Assembly: GCF_019925205.1 (NCBI RefSeq)
Contig: NC_083566.1
Span: 5,704,001-5,768,000, forward strand
DNA from: Metopolophium dirhodum
Lineage: Eukaryota; Arthropoda; Insecta; Hemiptera; Aphididae
DNA length: 64,000 bases
Direction of reading: 5' to 3'
Shown: positions 1 to 14,400 of the stretch, piece by piece
How the letters are laid out: every line of letters starts with the position of its first letter
Numbering within the stretch: the stretch's first letter is position 1
Translations under genes and position numbers: made by a program
Notes under the pieces: model-generated
Told to the model about the DNA's origin: nothing
What the model saw: only the letters and a program-made list of their open reading frames with translations
Database searches by the model: none

Positions 1-926
1 CTATAGTCAATAAAATATAAAACTAAAAAAAAAAAAAAACTATATCTAATAATATTTTGATTTTATAGTTATTTAAAAATATTTAAAATATATTTAGATA
101 AGTACACAATTATAATAAAATATTAGAAGTTCAAATTATTTTTTAGTTAAAAATGTAAACAATTTTCAATTATAATAGCCATTACTTAATTATATAATAA
201 AAATTTATTTATAATTTTCACAACAATCTAAAAAAAAATTAAATATGTAGGACCTACCTATCCTATTTATTTACGTTATAATTATAGTTATAGATTAGAA
301 AAATTAACGTTTCCACAGAAAAATATATACACAAATATGTATATTATGTTATATTAATTGAAAATTGAAAATCTAGACATACAAACTTATCTAAATACCT
401 AAATTATTTCGGATAGTTGTTTTATTCTAATAGATTACTGTGAATCAGTGATATTTATTATTATGTATTATTTCTTTGTATAAAACTTTCAAATTTAATT
501 TTGTTGACAAGTCATATTTAAAGGTTTACATAAAACATGTGGATATTTCACAATATTTTTGGTATTTCAAGATTCAGGGCGTATAAATTAAGTTCAACAA
601 TTTTAATAGAATATACTTTTAGAGTAAAAAGTTTTTTCGCATTGTGTTATCCTATTACAAAAAAAAAAAATAATAAACTCAGGATTTGTTAAAGCACTTT
701 ACAGTCGTAACAAATAATACATTGTGTTCAGATTAAATACGAAAAAAACTTGCTTGACAAAATGTCGTATTGTATATATTATATTATTTCCTAAAACTTG
801 TACCTGAGTTTAGCAAGTTGTATTTTTTTTGTGGAAGAGTGTATTCAATGAACAACTCTAATTAGCAAAAAAAGAAATCCAAATAGTCTATACCTACAGT
901 GCGGAAATCGTGAACGATAAAATGCT
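1..926. other. Gene-free A+T-rich stretch
   Basis: I see no coding potential. The stretch has scattered poly-A runs (for example near 27-39 and 658-670) and many in-frame stops in all frames. It lies just upstream of a possible first exon at 927, so a promoter could lie here, but I see no convincing TATA/Inr pair. Confidence 0.6.
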
Positions 927-1012
927 ATGGATTTACCATTGTTATCATGCTGCAGTTCTATTATTGCAGTTTCTCTTATTACAATAGCACCAACTGTTCT
1001 TGAAATTGTGGG
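927..1012 (+). CDS. Possible first coding exon (signal-peptide-like), unassigned
   Basis: An ATG at 927 opens 28 codons and runs straight into a good splice donor (G|GTAAGT at 1013). The peptide starts MDLPLLSCCSSIIAVSLITI and continues APTVLEIVG. It is mostly hydrophobic and would suit a secretion signal or membrane anchor. An internal acceptor-like site (TTATTGCAG ending at 970) offers another reading, a 42 bp internal exon. No downstream exon can be tied to it; a weak candidate sits at 14210. I recognise no family. A chance ORF is quite possible in DNA of this composition, hence the low confidence. Confidence 0.25.
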
Positions 1013-1514
1013 GTAAGTACCTATACGGAAGTATGAATCTCTTATTTTTTTTTTTATGAATATATACGTCTGTGACCCTTTCTATATTTTTTGATATTTT
1101 TGACTGAAGCAGGGAATGTATTGGTATTAAAAATATAAACTTCTCATTATTATTATAATTTTTGGTTTAGAGTTATCGAAACTTAAGAAAACTCAAGAAA
1201 TTTAAATTATTCATCTGAATGGAGTCTCTAGTTTGAGTTAAATTTCTTGTCAGTTAATCATGCACAGAATTATTATATTAGAATGTATACTAAATAATAA
1301 TTTAAAGTTGAATTTAAATTACATATTAGATTTATCTTTACGAAATATTGGGATGATTTATTGAAATTTATGATGATTAGAAAATTGTTAAAATTAATAT
1401 TTGTCTAACAACATTTTATGATTTCTAAAGACTACACAAGTATAATGAATGATAGATTCAATATACCGCATTTTTTTTTTTGCAAAACAATTTGTATTGC
1501 TATTATATCATTAT
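1013..1514. other. Noncoding stretch
   Basis: If the exon at 927-1012 is real this is the start of its intron. Otherwise it is ordinary A+T-rich DNA with short T runs. Nothing else is seen. Confidence 0.5.
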
Positions 1515-1981
1515 CAGTGGCGTACGCAAGGATAATGTTCTAGGATTCTGACCCCCCATCCTGAAATGTAATTTTACAAAAATATCTTATTTACCACCAT
1601 TTCATGATACACAGAGTTGATCAATTGTTGGGCATTTTTAAAAGATATAAAATAAACTGTTAAACATGACAAAGACGTCGATAATCATAAGTTCAGTTTT
1701 TCGGCTGATTTAGAGCTTTGATAAACGTGTGCCATAATCGTCGTATGGTGTATTATCATGTATCATCGTCCATCGATTATTACCGTTTATTACAACTCGA
1801 AGAGGTTCTATGGATGACCAGGTGTCTAGGTTAAACACTCGAGTGTTCTCAATGTAGACTAAATTTGAGACTAACTACAATTCGTAATAACCAATTATAT
1901 AAAAACTGCTTTGAATAAAATAATGTAAATTGTTTACTTGGGTATAACCCTAACCTAACTGAAATCCTGCGCACGCTACTG
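1515..1981. mobile_element. hAT-like MITE (non-autonomous DNA transposon)
   Basis: The left end reads CAGTGGCGTACGCAAGGAT. The reverse complement of the right end reads CAGTAGCGTGCGCAGGATT, so the ends form an imperfect terminal inverted repeat. The 8 bp flanks, ATCATTAT on the left and CTCATTAC on the right, share six bases and fit an aged 8 bp target duplication. CAGTG-type termini with 8 bp duplications are typical of hAT elements. The ~467 bp element has no ORF, so it would have needed a transposase supplied in trans. Confidence 0.6.
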
Positions 1982-4900
1982 CTCATTACTCAATACTATA
2001 TTCATTTTAATATCTCAAAAACCGTTTTGAATTTAGGTTTAGATTTAGATGCATCAACATTTTCAAAAAAATAATTTATTGAACAATATAGGTACCTACA
2101 TTGAAAACAGTTAGTTCTCATTTTAAAAACGAAGTTTGTATCACTATAAGAGACACTCATTAAATGGAGTAAAAATCTAATTTACATTTTTTTAATTATC
2201 TTCTTTTATTTATGTTATTGTTTGAAGAAAGGGTTTTAGACTCTGATTGGATCGATGAATGTATTGATTTAACAATAAATTATATTAGTACTTTGTGTGT
2301 AAGTGTGTATATGTGTGTGTATGTGTGTATGTGTACACGATGTATAGTATAAAAAATCTTTAATTTTGAACTTGGTTCAAATAAGCCTTTTTTTATAGTT
2401 ACCTACTATTTTAATGTGAAGTTATATTCATTTATTTTTTTGTAATTATTATATAATATGATTAATTCTAATAAACGATTTTTTTATTTATAATCTTACT
2501 ATGTATTATTATCGTAATGCAGGTATATTACTGAACTAAACTAGGTGTTTAAATATATGTATAAATATATTTTTTGTTTTTTGATATTAAAAAGAGATAT
2601 TTTATTTACAGTCTAAAATTTATTTTACAAATAATACAACGAGTAAATTAATTAAAAGCTTTACAGTTTGTTTATACAATATACTAGCTCCCTCCACTCC
2701 GATCTTAAAATATCTACAGTCACGGAATCAGTCAAACTACATTACAAACGCTTCAATAACCGATGATTGTATCATCATCCCAATCCACTTATTTCTTAAC
2801 TCGTATCCATATCCATACCTGGTAATCCCGAAAAGAGATCAAAAAATTAAAAAGATAGTGGTGTCGTGACCTGCTCACATGAGTATATAATATTAACTGT
2901 TATGTAAAATTATGTAAAAAAAAAAAAAAAACGTAATTGCTAGTGCATGAGTTAGCTATAGTTAACTATCTAAAAAAAAATTATCAATTTGGCTTATTGT
3001 TCAAATTTGTAACAGATTATCTAATAAAAAAATTATGTTAAAAAAATATGTATACATACACTAATTGTGACGGCATGAAAGGATGGAATGTCCATATTTA
3101 CACTACTTTCAAATACGAACTATGTTTCGTTTAGATTTTATTTAGTTTTATTTATTTTACATTTTTTTATGGAGTTCATTGTAATAATAGGATGCAAGTG
3201 TTGGTATTTATGGAATTTCGAGGTCAAAAATGTTATTTGATTATATTTATATTGAAAAATTAAATTAAACAAAATACATGGTTTTTTATGTTTAAGTTAT
3301 GAAACATACGGCTAATAACAACTATAGGAGATAATAATACCTAGGTCCCAATTACCTATAAATGTTCTACTCAAGTACTCAATGGATTTTATATTTATAA
3401 TAAGCTTTCATGACTTTAATAACTGAAATATAGTTACGTACGATGTTCGCATGCACCGTATTGATAATAACACAGGGAGTATTCTTTATGTTTTATCTCC
3501 ATACTGGGAAAACTATGAAAACGCGGTTGAATTTATATAATATTTTCTATCGTTTTCGAAAATACTTTGAAGGATAGTAAAAATACTTTGAAATGTTCAA
3601 TATAACAAGTGGTCTTGCTTAAAAGTTTGACTTATAGTGTCCTAATCCTAAGCGTTTGTTGAATAACTAAAATACAGATATTATTTTTTAGTGAAATTGG
3701 TTCGCTTGCAATATTACAACATTTAAAATTCAACATAAAAATATACTCAACTTACTTATAGTCCACGACCATCTGCACAAATAACTTGTACTCAACCAGC
3801 AATTTTGTTGAAAATATTTCAATCAATATAATAAACAAATTCAAGTCAATACTACTACATTAAACGCTTTATTATTAATTTACATTATTCTATGATTGCA
3901 ATATATACCTATTGAAATCATACAATAATGTAATAATAATAATATAACATATGTTATATATATATTATACATATATCATTATGTTCAAAATATTCTATTA
4001 ATTGAAAACATTAATATATCATATATGTGTACCTACAACTAATATTGGCACAAATTGCATGATATTATTATACCTAGAACAACTTAATATAACTGTTAAA
4101 CCCTCAGAAATAAGATACAGTTTGTATATTTAATAATAATTATAAAGTCAACTTGTCCGCTTTTAGTTTAATATATGAGTATAGAGTAGGCATTAAACAA
4201 TAGTAAATAGTTCTATCACTAAATTATTAAACACAAATCTGAATAATTATCATGGTATTCTGTCTTTCTTTCGTAAATTAATGAAAGTGTATGATAAAAA
4301 AGTAGATCATTATTAAGCAATATAATTTTTATCTGAAATAAAAAATTGTGTTACCAATTATCATGTTTTTATTATTTTGATTTTTTTAGTACTAGCCTCT
4401 ACATCTAAGCTTTTGACTGATAATTTATTATACAACTTATAAAAATAACAATATTTTTTTTTATTTTAATATAATAGCATTACATTAACACAATTGTATA
4501 AAATAAATTAAGAATAACTAAAACGCTAATATATTCATTAAAAATTTGTGACATAAATATATTAACAACTATACTCAACTGTTATAATTAAAAATAAATT
4601 GAGTGGATGCTACATTATGAATTAAAAATAATTACAATTCACATATATATTTTTATAAATGTTCCATCGTAATAACATTTTATCGAAAACAACAAATTTT
4701 TTAATCTAAATATTTGCATTTTTCTATTATATATTTTTATTGATTTTTATAAGATGGAATTATAATAATAAGACAATTTATTCTTTGTATAAATTAAAAT
4801 ATTCTATACAACCATAGTCCCTGAAACATTATAGAATATAAATAATTTATTTCAGCCCTTAGTAACTTTTAACTTATCTTACACGGTCTTCGTGTGTTAT

Positions 4901-7900
4901 TCAAAACTTGAAAATATACTCTTAAACAAACACGAATTTAAATTTACAAAATTACTTCATTAGTTGATTACAGTTCAAATGCCATATTCCCTTTTCAATG
5001 TAAGAAGAAATTAAATTTTTAATCAGAATGTGGATAAGTGATTGACAAAGTCAAATTGTATTTAACATCGTGGTCTTTTATAACATTTTATAACATTAAA
5101 AATATAATAAAAATACTAAATATGTGAGTAAATTATATAGTTTTACCGCAAAATGGGTTTCATTAGTTTGTATCATAATATAAGTCCAACTATAGTAAAA
5201 ATAATATACATGTTTTCTATAAGTGTATAGACAATGATAATATAGTAAATTAATAGTTAATAATATTGGAGAAATTCAAATTTTACCGATCAATGTTTTT
5301 CAATTTACAACGAATACCAAACTAAGATCTTATGATGAATAATGATGTATTGATTATACATTTGTGTAAAATGTCCATTTGAAAAACTTATGAGTTATGA
5401 GAAACAATGTAAGTATTACATTTTCAATATTTTTGACTGATGAACAACATTTGTATGTAAATAACAATAAAAAAAATTTGGAAGTAGATAATAGCTTTGC
5501 TGTACAGTGGGTTATGAGTGTACTTCGTCATTGAGTAACTATTAAGTCACAGTAATGTAGGTAGGTATTTGTTAAATTTAAATCAAATGATGAGAAAAAC
5601 GAAGACCGTAGTCAAGCCCGTCGGTCTGTCTGACAGTAATCAATATATTATTCAATATATTTTTTGATTAATTTATATTTTTATATTGTTCTTGTATTAA
5701 TTTATTTAACTATTACCAGTATGGTTGGTTGAATTAATTGTTGCCAAAAACATTGCGTTTATTATATTATTACTATTTAATTACCAATTATAATAGTATA
5801 TAATGTATTATTGTTATAAACTGTTGATTCATTACCGACATACCATAGAATGGCGTGATTGTGTGAATATAGGTTTGACATATTATAAAATAGGCAAAAT
5901 CATAAAACAAATCTAAATTTTTTAAATGATAATAGGTTATCTAATATACGTAAAAGTTTCAAATACCCCTACCAAAAAAAAAAAAAAAACATTTTTGAAA
6001 TACAACAGCATAACTAAAATTGTTATTCTTTGTTTAAATATCTAATTTCATCAGAATTTTTAGTTGAAATGTCTTTAAAAAAATGTGCACTAATATTTGT
6101 TTTATTTTATAGTTTCAGTATGAATATTGAGGAACCTTGTAGTACGTTTTTAAGTCCAAGCTGTATATTTTAACTGCAAAATGTAAAAATTATTATCGTT
6201 AAGTATAGCTTGTCTATCTATAAACATACAATATACTATATACTATCTATACTCAATGGTATTATTTAAAAATGACTCGGAATTTTTTCACTTTTGACTT
6301 CCAAAATACCAACTCAATTCAATTGACAATCAGAAACCACCCTCAAAATTGAAAATCTGTCATTTTTACTTCCCCGAAAATATGATGATAGACACGAAAA
6401 TTAAATGAAGTTTTACGATTTAAAACAACGTTAACATAGGTAAGTATAGTAAAGTTATTAAAACCACTTATATGTTTTGAATAATTTAAATGATACTAGG
6501 TACGATGGTTGTATACTAATCATAAGTTTGAAGAGTTATTCGATATTCAATTCATGAAGAATTCATATAAAATAAACATGTAAAGTAAATAAATATAGTA
6601 CGAATATAATATTATACATACAAATATAATATTTGGCAGTCTCTAAAGTCTGAACCAATGCTAAAAAAAACTACATAGGTATGTTTGGAAGTTTAACGAC
6701 ACAAGGGAATACAATAATACATATCAATAGAATTGAGTATTCATTGCCAAAAGGTTTCACGATTTCTTCACAATAAATTGGATCTGACAATTTCAGAAAT
6801 CGTATAGTAAATAAAAAAAAATACTATTGCAGGAGGCCTCGCCTCGCTTATAGAGAATCTATGCTAGTGAGTTTTATAATCCGATATAAATACAATAACT
6901 GCTTAAACTTAACAATAGTGTTTAAACTAACAATACCTACTTAATTGTATTATTCCAATGTGTTATACATTCGTATATTTATATGTCACAACTGCTACAG
7001 TTAATGATATTTCCAAAAAAATATATTACACAAAAAAAATGTTGAATACTAATTATTTTAAATATTTTACAATGTTTAATTTATTGTAATTACATATTTT
7101 AATATAAAACTATGTGTACATAATATTATATTTTCCGGAACAGGTTTGTTTCTTTGAGGAATTGAAAAAGAATTGACGTAATTTCTTGATTGGGTGCTAA
7201 TGTGTTATACTGTTATATAACAAATGTATAGAACATTTTCGATATGGATAAAATAAGACTCTGTCATAATGTCACACTGTCAATGTGCAACATGTCTTAG
7301 ATTAAAATGCCATATGTCCAGTGTTTTGTACATTTGTTTTCAAATCTGTTAAACAAATTGAATGTAAAAATAATTTATGGTGAAACACTAACTTTAAAAC
7401 AATAATATGACATTTTTTTCGGTGCGGTGGAGAGGTGGCTCAAAGTGCGCTAAAATCTTCAATAACGGGACTGACTACGAACTATGTTCGATAATAATCT
7501 CAATGTGTATACAGTTCGGCGCACGTGTATCGTGTATTCGTGTATATACATTATTATATTAAATGTTTAAATCAGTTGTTTTTCTAAAATGAAAATAATA
7601 ATAATGTTTTTAATAGTACATAAACACTGATATATATTTTTTTCAATAATCCAATAAGTAATTTTCTTTATATTAATTTAAAATTTTGTTTCTCACAGTA
7701 TATCCACACCATATGTTATGTATAGTGAGTATACTTTATATTTATCTACCTGGACTTATTTTAAATGAGTTTTATAAAAAATAAAAAGCAAAATATATTG
7801 TAAAAAAACACTTGAAAACCCATATAGAAATCGCATTAAAAATATTGAGATTATTCGTTTAAATTATTTATTTTTTAATATACAAAATTTGACTAGGAAT

Positions 7901-10900
7901 AATAAGTGATTTGTGTTCGTATAGTTTTAAATATACGCTGCTTGACCCACGCAAATATTTTATATTTAATCTTATAAATACAAAATCCTAACGCAAATGC
8001 GTTTGCATGATTTTTTTATAAGCCATTAGGAAGGTCAATTAATAATGGTTGCATACTTAACCACAGCAGTATTTTATTTAAATATATAGGGGGATTCATC
8101 AAAAATTTGCACCCACATTTTTCCTTTAATACCTAATGAATTCATTCAAATTCTGATATGTATTTATAATTTCAAATAACATATTAATAGACGATCATAT
8201 TTTCATTATTTTTCAATACTTTTTTTTGCCATTTAACTATTTGAAGAGTGTCATGTACTCATGTGATGGTACAAATCTACAAACTTGTTTTTTCAAATCA
8301 GAACAAATGTTTAAACTGTAAATTATTAAATAAAATATGAATTTTTTTTAAAAAAAGGTTCTTAAGTACCTACCTGCAATTTTTAATTTTTTTGGATCGT
8401 TTTTGAGTTATTAAGCTTTATGTACCAAGAATAATATTACTTTTACTCAGAAGTGAAGACTATGATGCTATAATTTGTAAAAATACTGTAGTTAGTCTGA
8501 GACTATCCATATGTAACATATTTTATCTTATATTTTATTTAAACCATTACCTAATGACTATTGTCCTTTGTGGCTTAGTGCATATAGTTTAACACTGTAA
8601 GTGCCATGTCAGTGAATTATCTACACATTGAATATTTTTTACATTGGTATGTATACCTACTTAAATTTATAAATATTTTTTTTTAACAAACACAGATAAA
8701 GGGTAATTATAATATTTTTAATAATATAATAAAATTAATAATTTAAAACTAAATGTTGAACCCAAAAGTCAGTAAGTATATTGTTAAAATGATATACATA
8801 ATATTATATTACACTGACCCAACCTGCAAAAAGCTCTAATCTTTCAGATAAAAAAAATGATCAAAATCCGATATATATTAACGAGGTATGAGAGTATTTA
8901 CTGTAAAGAAATTTTTGGTTGATATAATACGCCGTGCTAACGTGCTAATAAACCCCCCCTCTAAATAGATTTTGGGGAGTAGATTAGAAAAAAAGTATTA
9001 TAATTAAAGTAATAACTAAAATATAAAAAATAATTTTCAAAATTTAAAAGAATTGCGGAAAATTTGTAAAACCTATTCCGTTAATACCCTTAATGCATTA
9101 TTTTGGGAGAAACTGAATCGCGAATTTTCGGCGAAAACAGAAATTTTGTTAATTATTAGTTAAAAACAAGATTTTATTATTTTACATTTTATTTTCTGCA
9201 GATCGACATGGCTACATGGGTCAACTTAATACTGGCTATTTAAAATCTACATTAAAAAAATTGTTTTCTTTAATATTATGTATTACTGATGTCACTCAAA
9301 ATGTCGTATCTATAGCTTGACTAAAAATGAAGATGTCCCAGTGGTCTAAAGTCTAAACTATTCACGCTAAACATAATAATATTATTATAAATTTGATTAA
9401 ACAAAATTTGATACTTTTCAATTTTGCAAAATACATATCCATTTATAATATTTATATTTGTTGAGAATATGACATATCCGATGAGTCATAAGATCAGTAT
9501 TTATACCGAAAAATAAATCTGGGTACTTAATTTTAAATTTGTATAGCACAATAATTTCATTTTAACTTTAAACCATACCTGGAACAATTCCAAATGCAAT
9601 CATAAATATAAGTTCATTTTGATGTTAACATTTTAAGTACTCAGTAAGTAATTTCAATTCATTTCAACATCATTTAAATTGAACGTAAGGCGCTTGATAA
9701 TTTTTGAAAATTGAATTTGGTTTATTACTAAACTAAGACTTGCTAGTCTCAAATGTCATGCATTTTTAAATTTTGAGTTTTTCAATAAATTGAATATTCG
9801 GTCGAAGGAAACGTATAACCGTCGTATTTGTTGATACCTACCTAAATTATAGTAGGTAGTAACTACCATTGTTGTACTACGCTGTTAATATTTTCTCCGA
9901 GTTACAATAAAATGAAAATAAAACAATCACGATAATATTTTACATTCTCCGAAAAAACATGAACACTTTTGTGCACATGAAAGTATTTTCTTCACTTTGG
10001 CTTTTGTTTACGTGTTTATTTTCCTCTTTCTTGATATCGAATTATGATTTATTGTGTTAAAAAAATAGGAAATCATTTTTCTCAATGTATTGATCATTTT
10101 TCTTATCGGACATTTGAAGTTTTAATATATATATATAAACATAATCTAATGTATTTTATATGAGATACCATACACCAAGCGTTCAAATGTTATTTCCCAA
10201 TTGGTAAATGTCATATATTTTTTTTAGAACTATATACAATTGTCCCCACGCGATACTCATCTGACGATGTCTAACGTGTACTTACTGTGTCTTGTTTTCA
10301 TTATTTCGACGTTAATATGAGATGTAATAATAATTACACTACAACGATCTATTAATAATGTTAGTAGATAGTAAAAAAAACTAATATCATAAGCATAAAG
10401 CTGATTTTCGAAAATGTAATAAATTATTTAAAATGTAATCTTTTTTACACAATAGGTACATAATTTATTATTATTTTATCTTAATACATCTCAATTGTCC
10501 TACTCATATGATTGTTAATAAATTGTATCTTTATGTATAATTTATTGTTTTTCATTTAACAATAATGTTAAAATCCCAGACTTTAATATAGTTTAGGTAT
10601 ATAGACTATAATATTTGATCCGCGATTATAATTTTCCGATGGAATTCGGTCAGCGTGTATACAGTCTGACAGCTTACAGTACCTGTAATAGGGTCCAACT
10701 ATATTATACATTCCAAAATCTTACAGTCCATGCCGTTATTTTTTTATGATTATACGTGCGTTCGTAGTTTGATTGTTCGAAGACAATATGTCATGGATAC
10801 AAACTATTTTTAAGAGTTCAATAAAGGCAATATATTCTATAATCATTCTAACTTTATATATTTTAACTTGATATCAGATTTTATAGTACTAAAAGTACTG

Positions 10901-11131
10901 AAATATAGTATGTGCCATAAATGAAAGTAATATTACATGTACAATTTTAAAATATTATACACTATAAAATGGCCTAAATCAAAACAATAACATTTTTTTT
11001 CGTGATGGGGAGGGGGAGGGAAAGAAAGAGAAATTCAAAAAAATTGCATTTATTATATCATGTATAAACAAGTAAAAAAGATTTAAATTGAATAACTAAA
11101 AATCAATAAAGTAAAAAATTAATTTAAAAAA
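1982..11131. other. Long gene-free region
   Basis: I find no convincing exon, RNA gene or complete mobile element. It is A+T-rich with poly-A/T runs. A GT microsatellite lies at 2293-2337. A short fragment near 6290-6370 shares the words accaccctcaaa with repeats at 21.9 kb and 48.2 kb, and fragments near 5590-5640 and 10985-11020 look like pieces of the dispersed repeat annotated at 11132. It could be intron or intergenic sequence. Confidence 0.5.
2293..2337. repeat. GT/GTAT microsatellite
   Basis: An imperfect run of TG dinucleotides interrupted by A, seen directly in the sequence. Confidence 0.9.
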
Positions 11132-12514
11132 GGCGGGCAAGTGGGTTTCACTCTGCTGTACAGACGTACAGTATGTTACAAGTGGGTCACTGTAATGGAT
11201 GGTGTTAAATTTGAATTCAATGATATAATATCATTGTATAAGAAAAACGATTCTGAGTGAAGACGGTCCAGTTAGCCTATGATATATAATACCTACCAAG
11301 TATATTTAATGATATAACTGTGAATAAATAATTTTATATTATATTAAAATATTTATGTGGAACCTTGAATTAAATTTTTAATCCTGAGCTATAAAAGTTG
11401 AACATTTTATAAATTTTTATTTACAAAATAGTTATTAAATTTTAAATTTGATAAATTTTGTCAAAATGCTAACTTTAATTAAATACTTATAAAAAACTGT
11501 GCCTACGTATTTTTAATATTTTTCAACTGCTTAAGTAAAAATATATCTTGTGTTAAAATGTCCAAGCTTTTTGATCTAACAAATAACATTTTATTGACAT
11601 ACATATAAAAAAAACTAAAAAAATTGAAAATTGAAAATGCCCGTAAACAGCTCAAAACGAGTCAAAATATTTTTAAAACTTTATCAAGTATAGGCATTGA
11701 TAAAATAAACATATCAAATAAATTTCAAATGTCTACGGTTAATCGTTTTTGAATTACAACAAAATAAGAAGATCGGTATATGATAAATCGTGTGAATATC
11801 CATTGTTGTAAAAATTTGAACTTCAAACTTTCATAAAAATTTTATTTGACTTTCTTAAAGACATTTTTTTTTTTGATAAAGATTTATAACTTTATATTAC
11901 ATATTAAAATCTTAAATATAAAAAGAAAAATTTTTAGGAATTTCTAACTCAAAATAATTTACACATTTTCGTAATTTTTACGTCTTTTATCAAAATTCAA
12001 ACTTTAATTTATCATAAAAAAAAATTGTGACTATGGATATTTAATATTTTTCAAATATCATTGTAACGATATATTAAGAGCCTAAATTTAATAATTTTCA
12101 AGCTTATTTACCTAACAAATAAAATTTTATTGACAATTATAGAAAAAAAAACTAAAAAAATTGGAAATTGAAAATGACCGTTAACAGTTCAAAACAAAAC
12201 AATATTATTTTAAAAATTTAATTGTGTATAGAATATGCTAATATAAACAACAAGTAAAAATTGCATGTATCTATGGTCAATGGTCATTTGTTTTAGAGTT
12301 TTATCAAAAACCAAAATCTTTTTATTCCCCCACCCCTCCCCCCCCCCCCCCAAGTACTAACTAGATTCACTTTCCTATCAGAAAAGATACTGTTGAAAAA
12401 AATCCAAGCTTTTTTACTGTTCTAAAAGATGATGACATTCACAAAAAATAAATTTTTAAAAAAAACACATCATTATAAAATCAATACATTCATTGCTCCG
12501 CTCAGAATCTAAAA
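11132..12514 (+). mobile_element. Dispersed repeat family B, long copy
   Basis: It opens with GCGGGCAAGTGGGTTTCACT. It then has the block AATTTGAATTCAATGAT, a gattctgagtgaagacggtc motif, a long A+T-rich body and the closing block TTGCTCCGCTCAGAATCTAA. The same opening or closing blocks recur at 21.3-22.1 kb, 34.6 kb, 35.1-35.35 kb and 38.0 kb in both orientations, so this is an interspersed element. There is no coding capacity. The repeated CTGAG/CTCAG words at the ends suggest inverted termini. I believe this family is abundant in aphids but cannot name its superfamily. Confidence 0.65.
11400..12350 (+). repeat. ~530 bp internal tandem duplication inside the family B element
   Basis: The first copy (about 11400-11930) and second copy (about 11935-12350) share, in the same order, TTTAATATTTTTCAA (11512 and 12040), AAGCTT (about 11564 and 12099), AACAAATAA.ATTTTATTGACA (11578 and 12114) and a run of actaaaaaaattg.aaattgaa. 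The offsets are 528-536 bp. The copies are clearly diverged, so the duplication is old or belongs to the family consensus. A C-rich tract (12327-12352) closes the second copy. Confidence 0.6.
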
Positions 12515-14209
12515 TATCACCAAATACTACGGAAACATCACTTGAAACTTTATGCAAAAATAAGCAAAATAAAATGTTATATTTGGAATCCATATTACCT
12601 TACTTTTCTCTTTTTATCAGTATTCTTTAATCATCAATCTACAAATGCTATGAAATCCGAGCACAGATTATAATTAATTTAATTTTTATAATTTATACAC
12701 CTGGCACCAGAATTGGAAAAAGTTATAAATAGTTATGTACCAACTACCAACCAAAACAACCCGAAACTTTTTTATCGTATCCTTAGATGTACGATGTACC
12801 TTCAACTGACAACACATAGATATTTGTTTTTTATAAAACGAACGTTATTTACCTAATTGTTGCATAAGATTTCTGAAGTTACATTTCTTACACGGGAACA
12901 GGAAATAATATAGCTTTAAATTCGTCTAAAATAATATACATATAGGTTCTGTTGTCATACTTGTATACTATGTGTAGTACTGTTTACTAAATTAATGTCT
13001 GGGAGCAAATTGTATAGACAGTGCCAATATTTTACTAAATTAATATTAATTGTCTTACATATTAAAAACTCAAGCTCAATATTTGATTTTTAGGGATAAG
13101 TAATGTTATCACTTCACCATATTATACATTTCAAAAAGTATTCATAGTCGAAAATCACTGTTCATGTTATCACGGTTCAGAGTGAAGTCACTTTATGCTT
13201 TTGCAGCTTAATTCAGATGTATTATGGAATAATTATGATTTGTTATTGTTGGATCATAAGTCATAGAACATACAAGGTAATAATAAGTACTTTAATGCAA
13301 TTTCAACACCCAACAATTTTTCATCCCGGGTTTCCTTCTTTAAATTATCCCCGTTCAAGTATTTCAAGACATATTTTTAAGTAGTGATGTTACCATCACA
13401 TAAAATTACGGTATTATAGTGTGTAAATTGTAAATTTACTTAATAATTAGTCTTATTATTCATAATATATGCTAAATATTTCCTCAGTTTGCCCACCGTC
13501 TTTGTCATTACGAGTAAAAAATGCATAACTACCATAGTATCTTTTTCTCAATACATACAGTTTTGATTTCATATTCCCTTTAGCAAATTTCCTCTTTTCT
13601 TTTCCTTTTTATTTTTTTTTATTACACAACAAATAACACCCTACGTGAGACTTTTTTTTACTGTAAAAAATCTACATACCAACAAACTTTTTTGATGCAA
13701 TCTTTCTTGTATATAACTGACAATATTATCGTATTCCATGGACACAGAAATGTACAATATAATTTGAAAACAAAAAAATAAATAGCATAAAAAAATAGTA
13801 ATACACCAATATCATATATCTAAACTAATACATTAATCTCATTTATCTGTTTGGGAAAAATATAACTAGACAAAGCAAACGAATGCTCTCACTAAAAATA
13901 AAAAAATAAATAAAAATTATGTGCAAATGAAGAGTTACAACTAATAGATAAGTGTAATAAAACCATGTAGGTATTAAAACTAATTATACAGCTTTCAAAA
14001 ATAAATATGATATACAGCATGTTTTTTTTTTTTATTGATCTTTAAATATAACTCGGCAACAAAGGCCATTAGTTAATCTCTTAAATACTAATTACAATTT
14101 TTGTGAGGTTTATATTATTATGTTATATTATCTTAACAATTATTACAATTATATTTTATCTATAAGGTTGGTTAATATTAAGAAGGTCATAATTTTCGTG
14201 ATTTTATAG

Positions 14210-14400
14210 GGGTGTGGCCCGAGAATTTCATCGAGTGTTTCAGTCTAGTTGAAATTGGTACGCTCCTGTTGGTACAGTATGTTTTTGTTATGACTAAAGT
14301 GTACAATAATATATTTTTAAAATTACATTTAAAATGTAATATAAACTTTTTTCTAATATTATCATCTGGATTGACATTAAAATTTATACTTTCATCTTAA
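14210..14400 (+). other. Weak exon-like stretch, hydrophobic peptide
   Basis: After an acceptor-like ATTTTATAG ending at 14209, an open frame starts VWPENFIECFSLVEIGTLLL and runs to a stop at 14398-14400. The first ~100 bp is richer in G and C than its surroundings and the peptide has a hydrophobic, membrane-like segment. There is no ATG start, no family match that I recognise and no clear donor. It could be a terminal exon of a multi-exon gene or chance. Confidence 0.15.
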
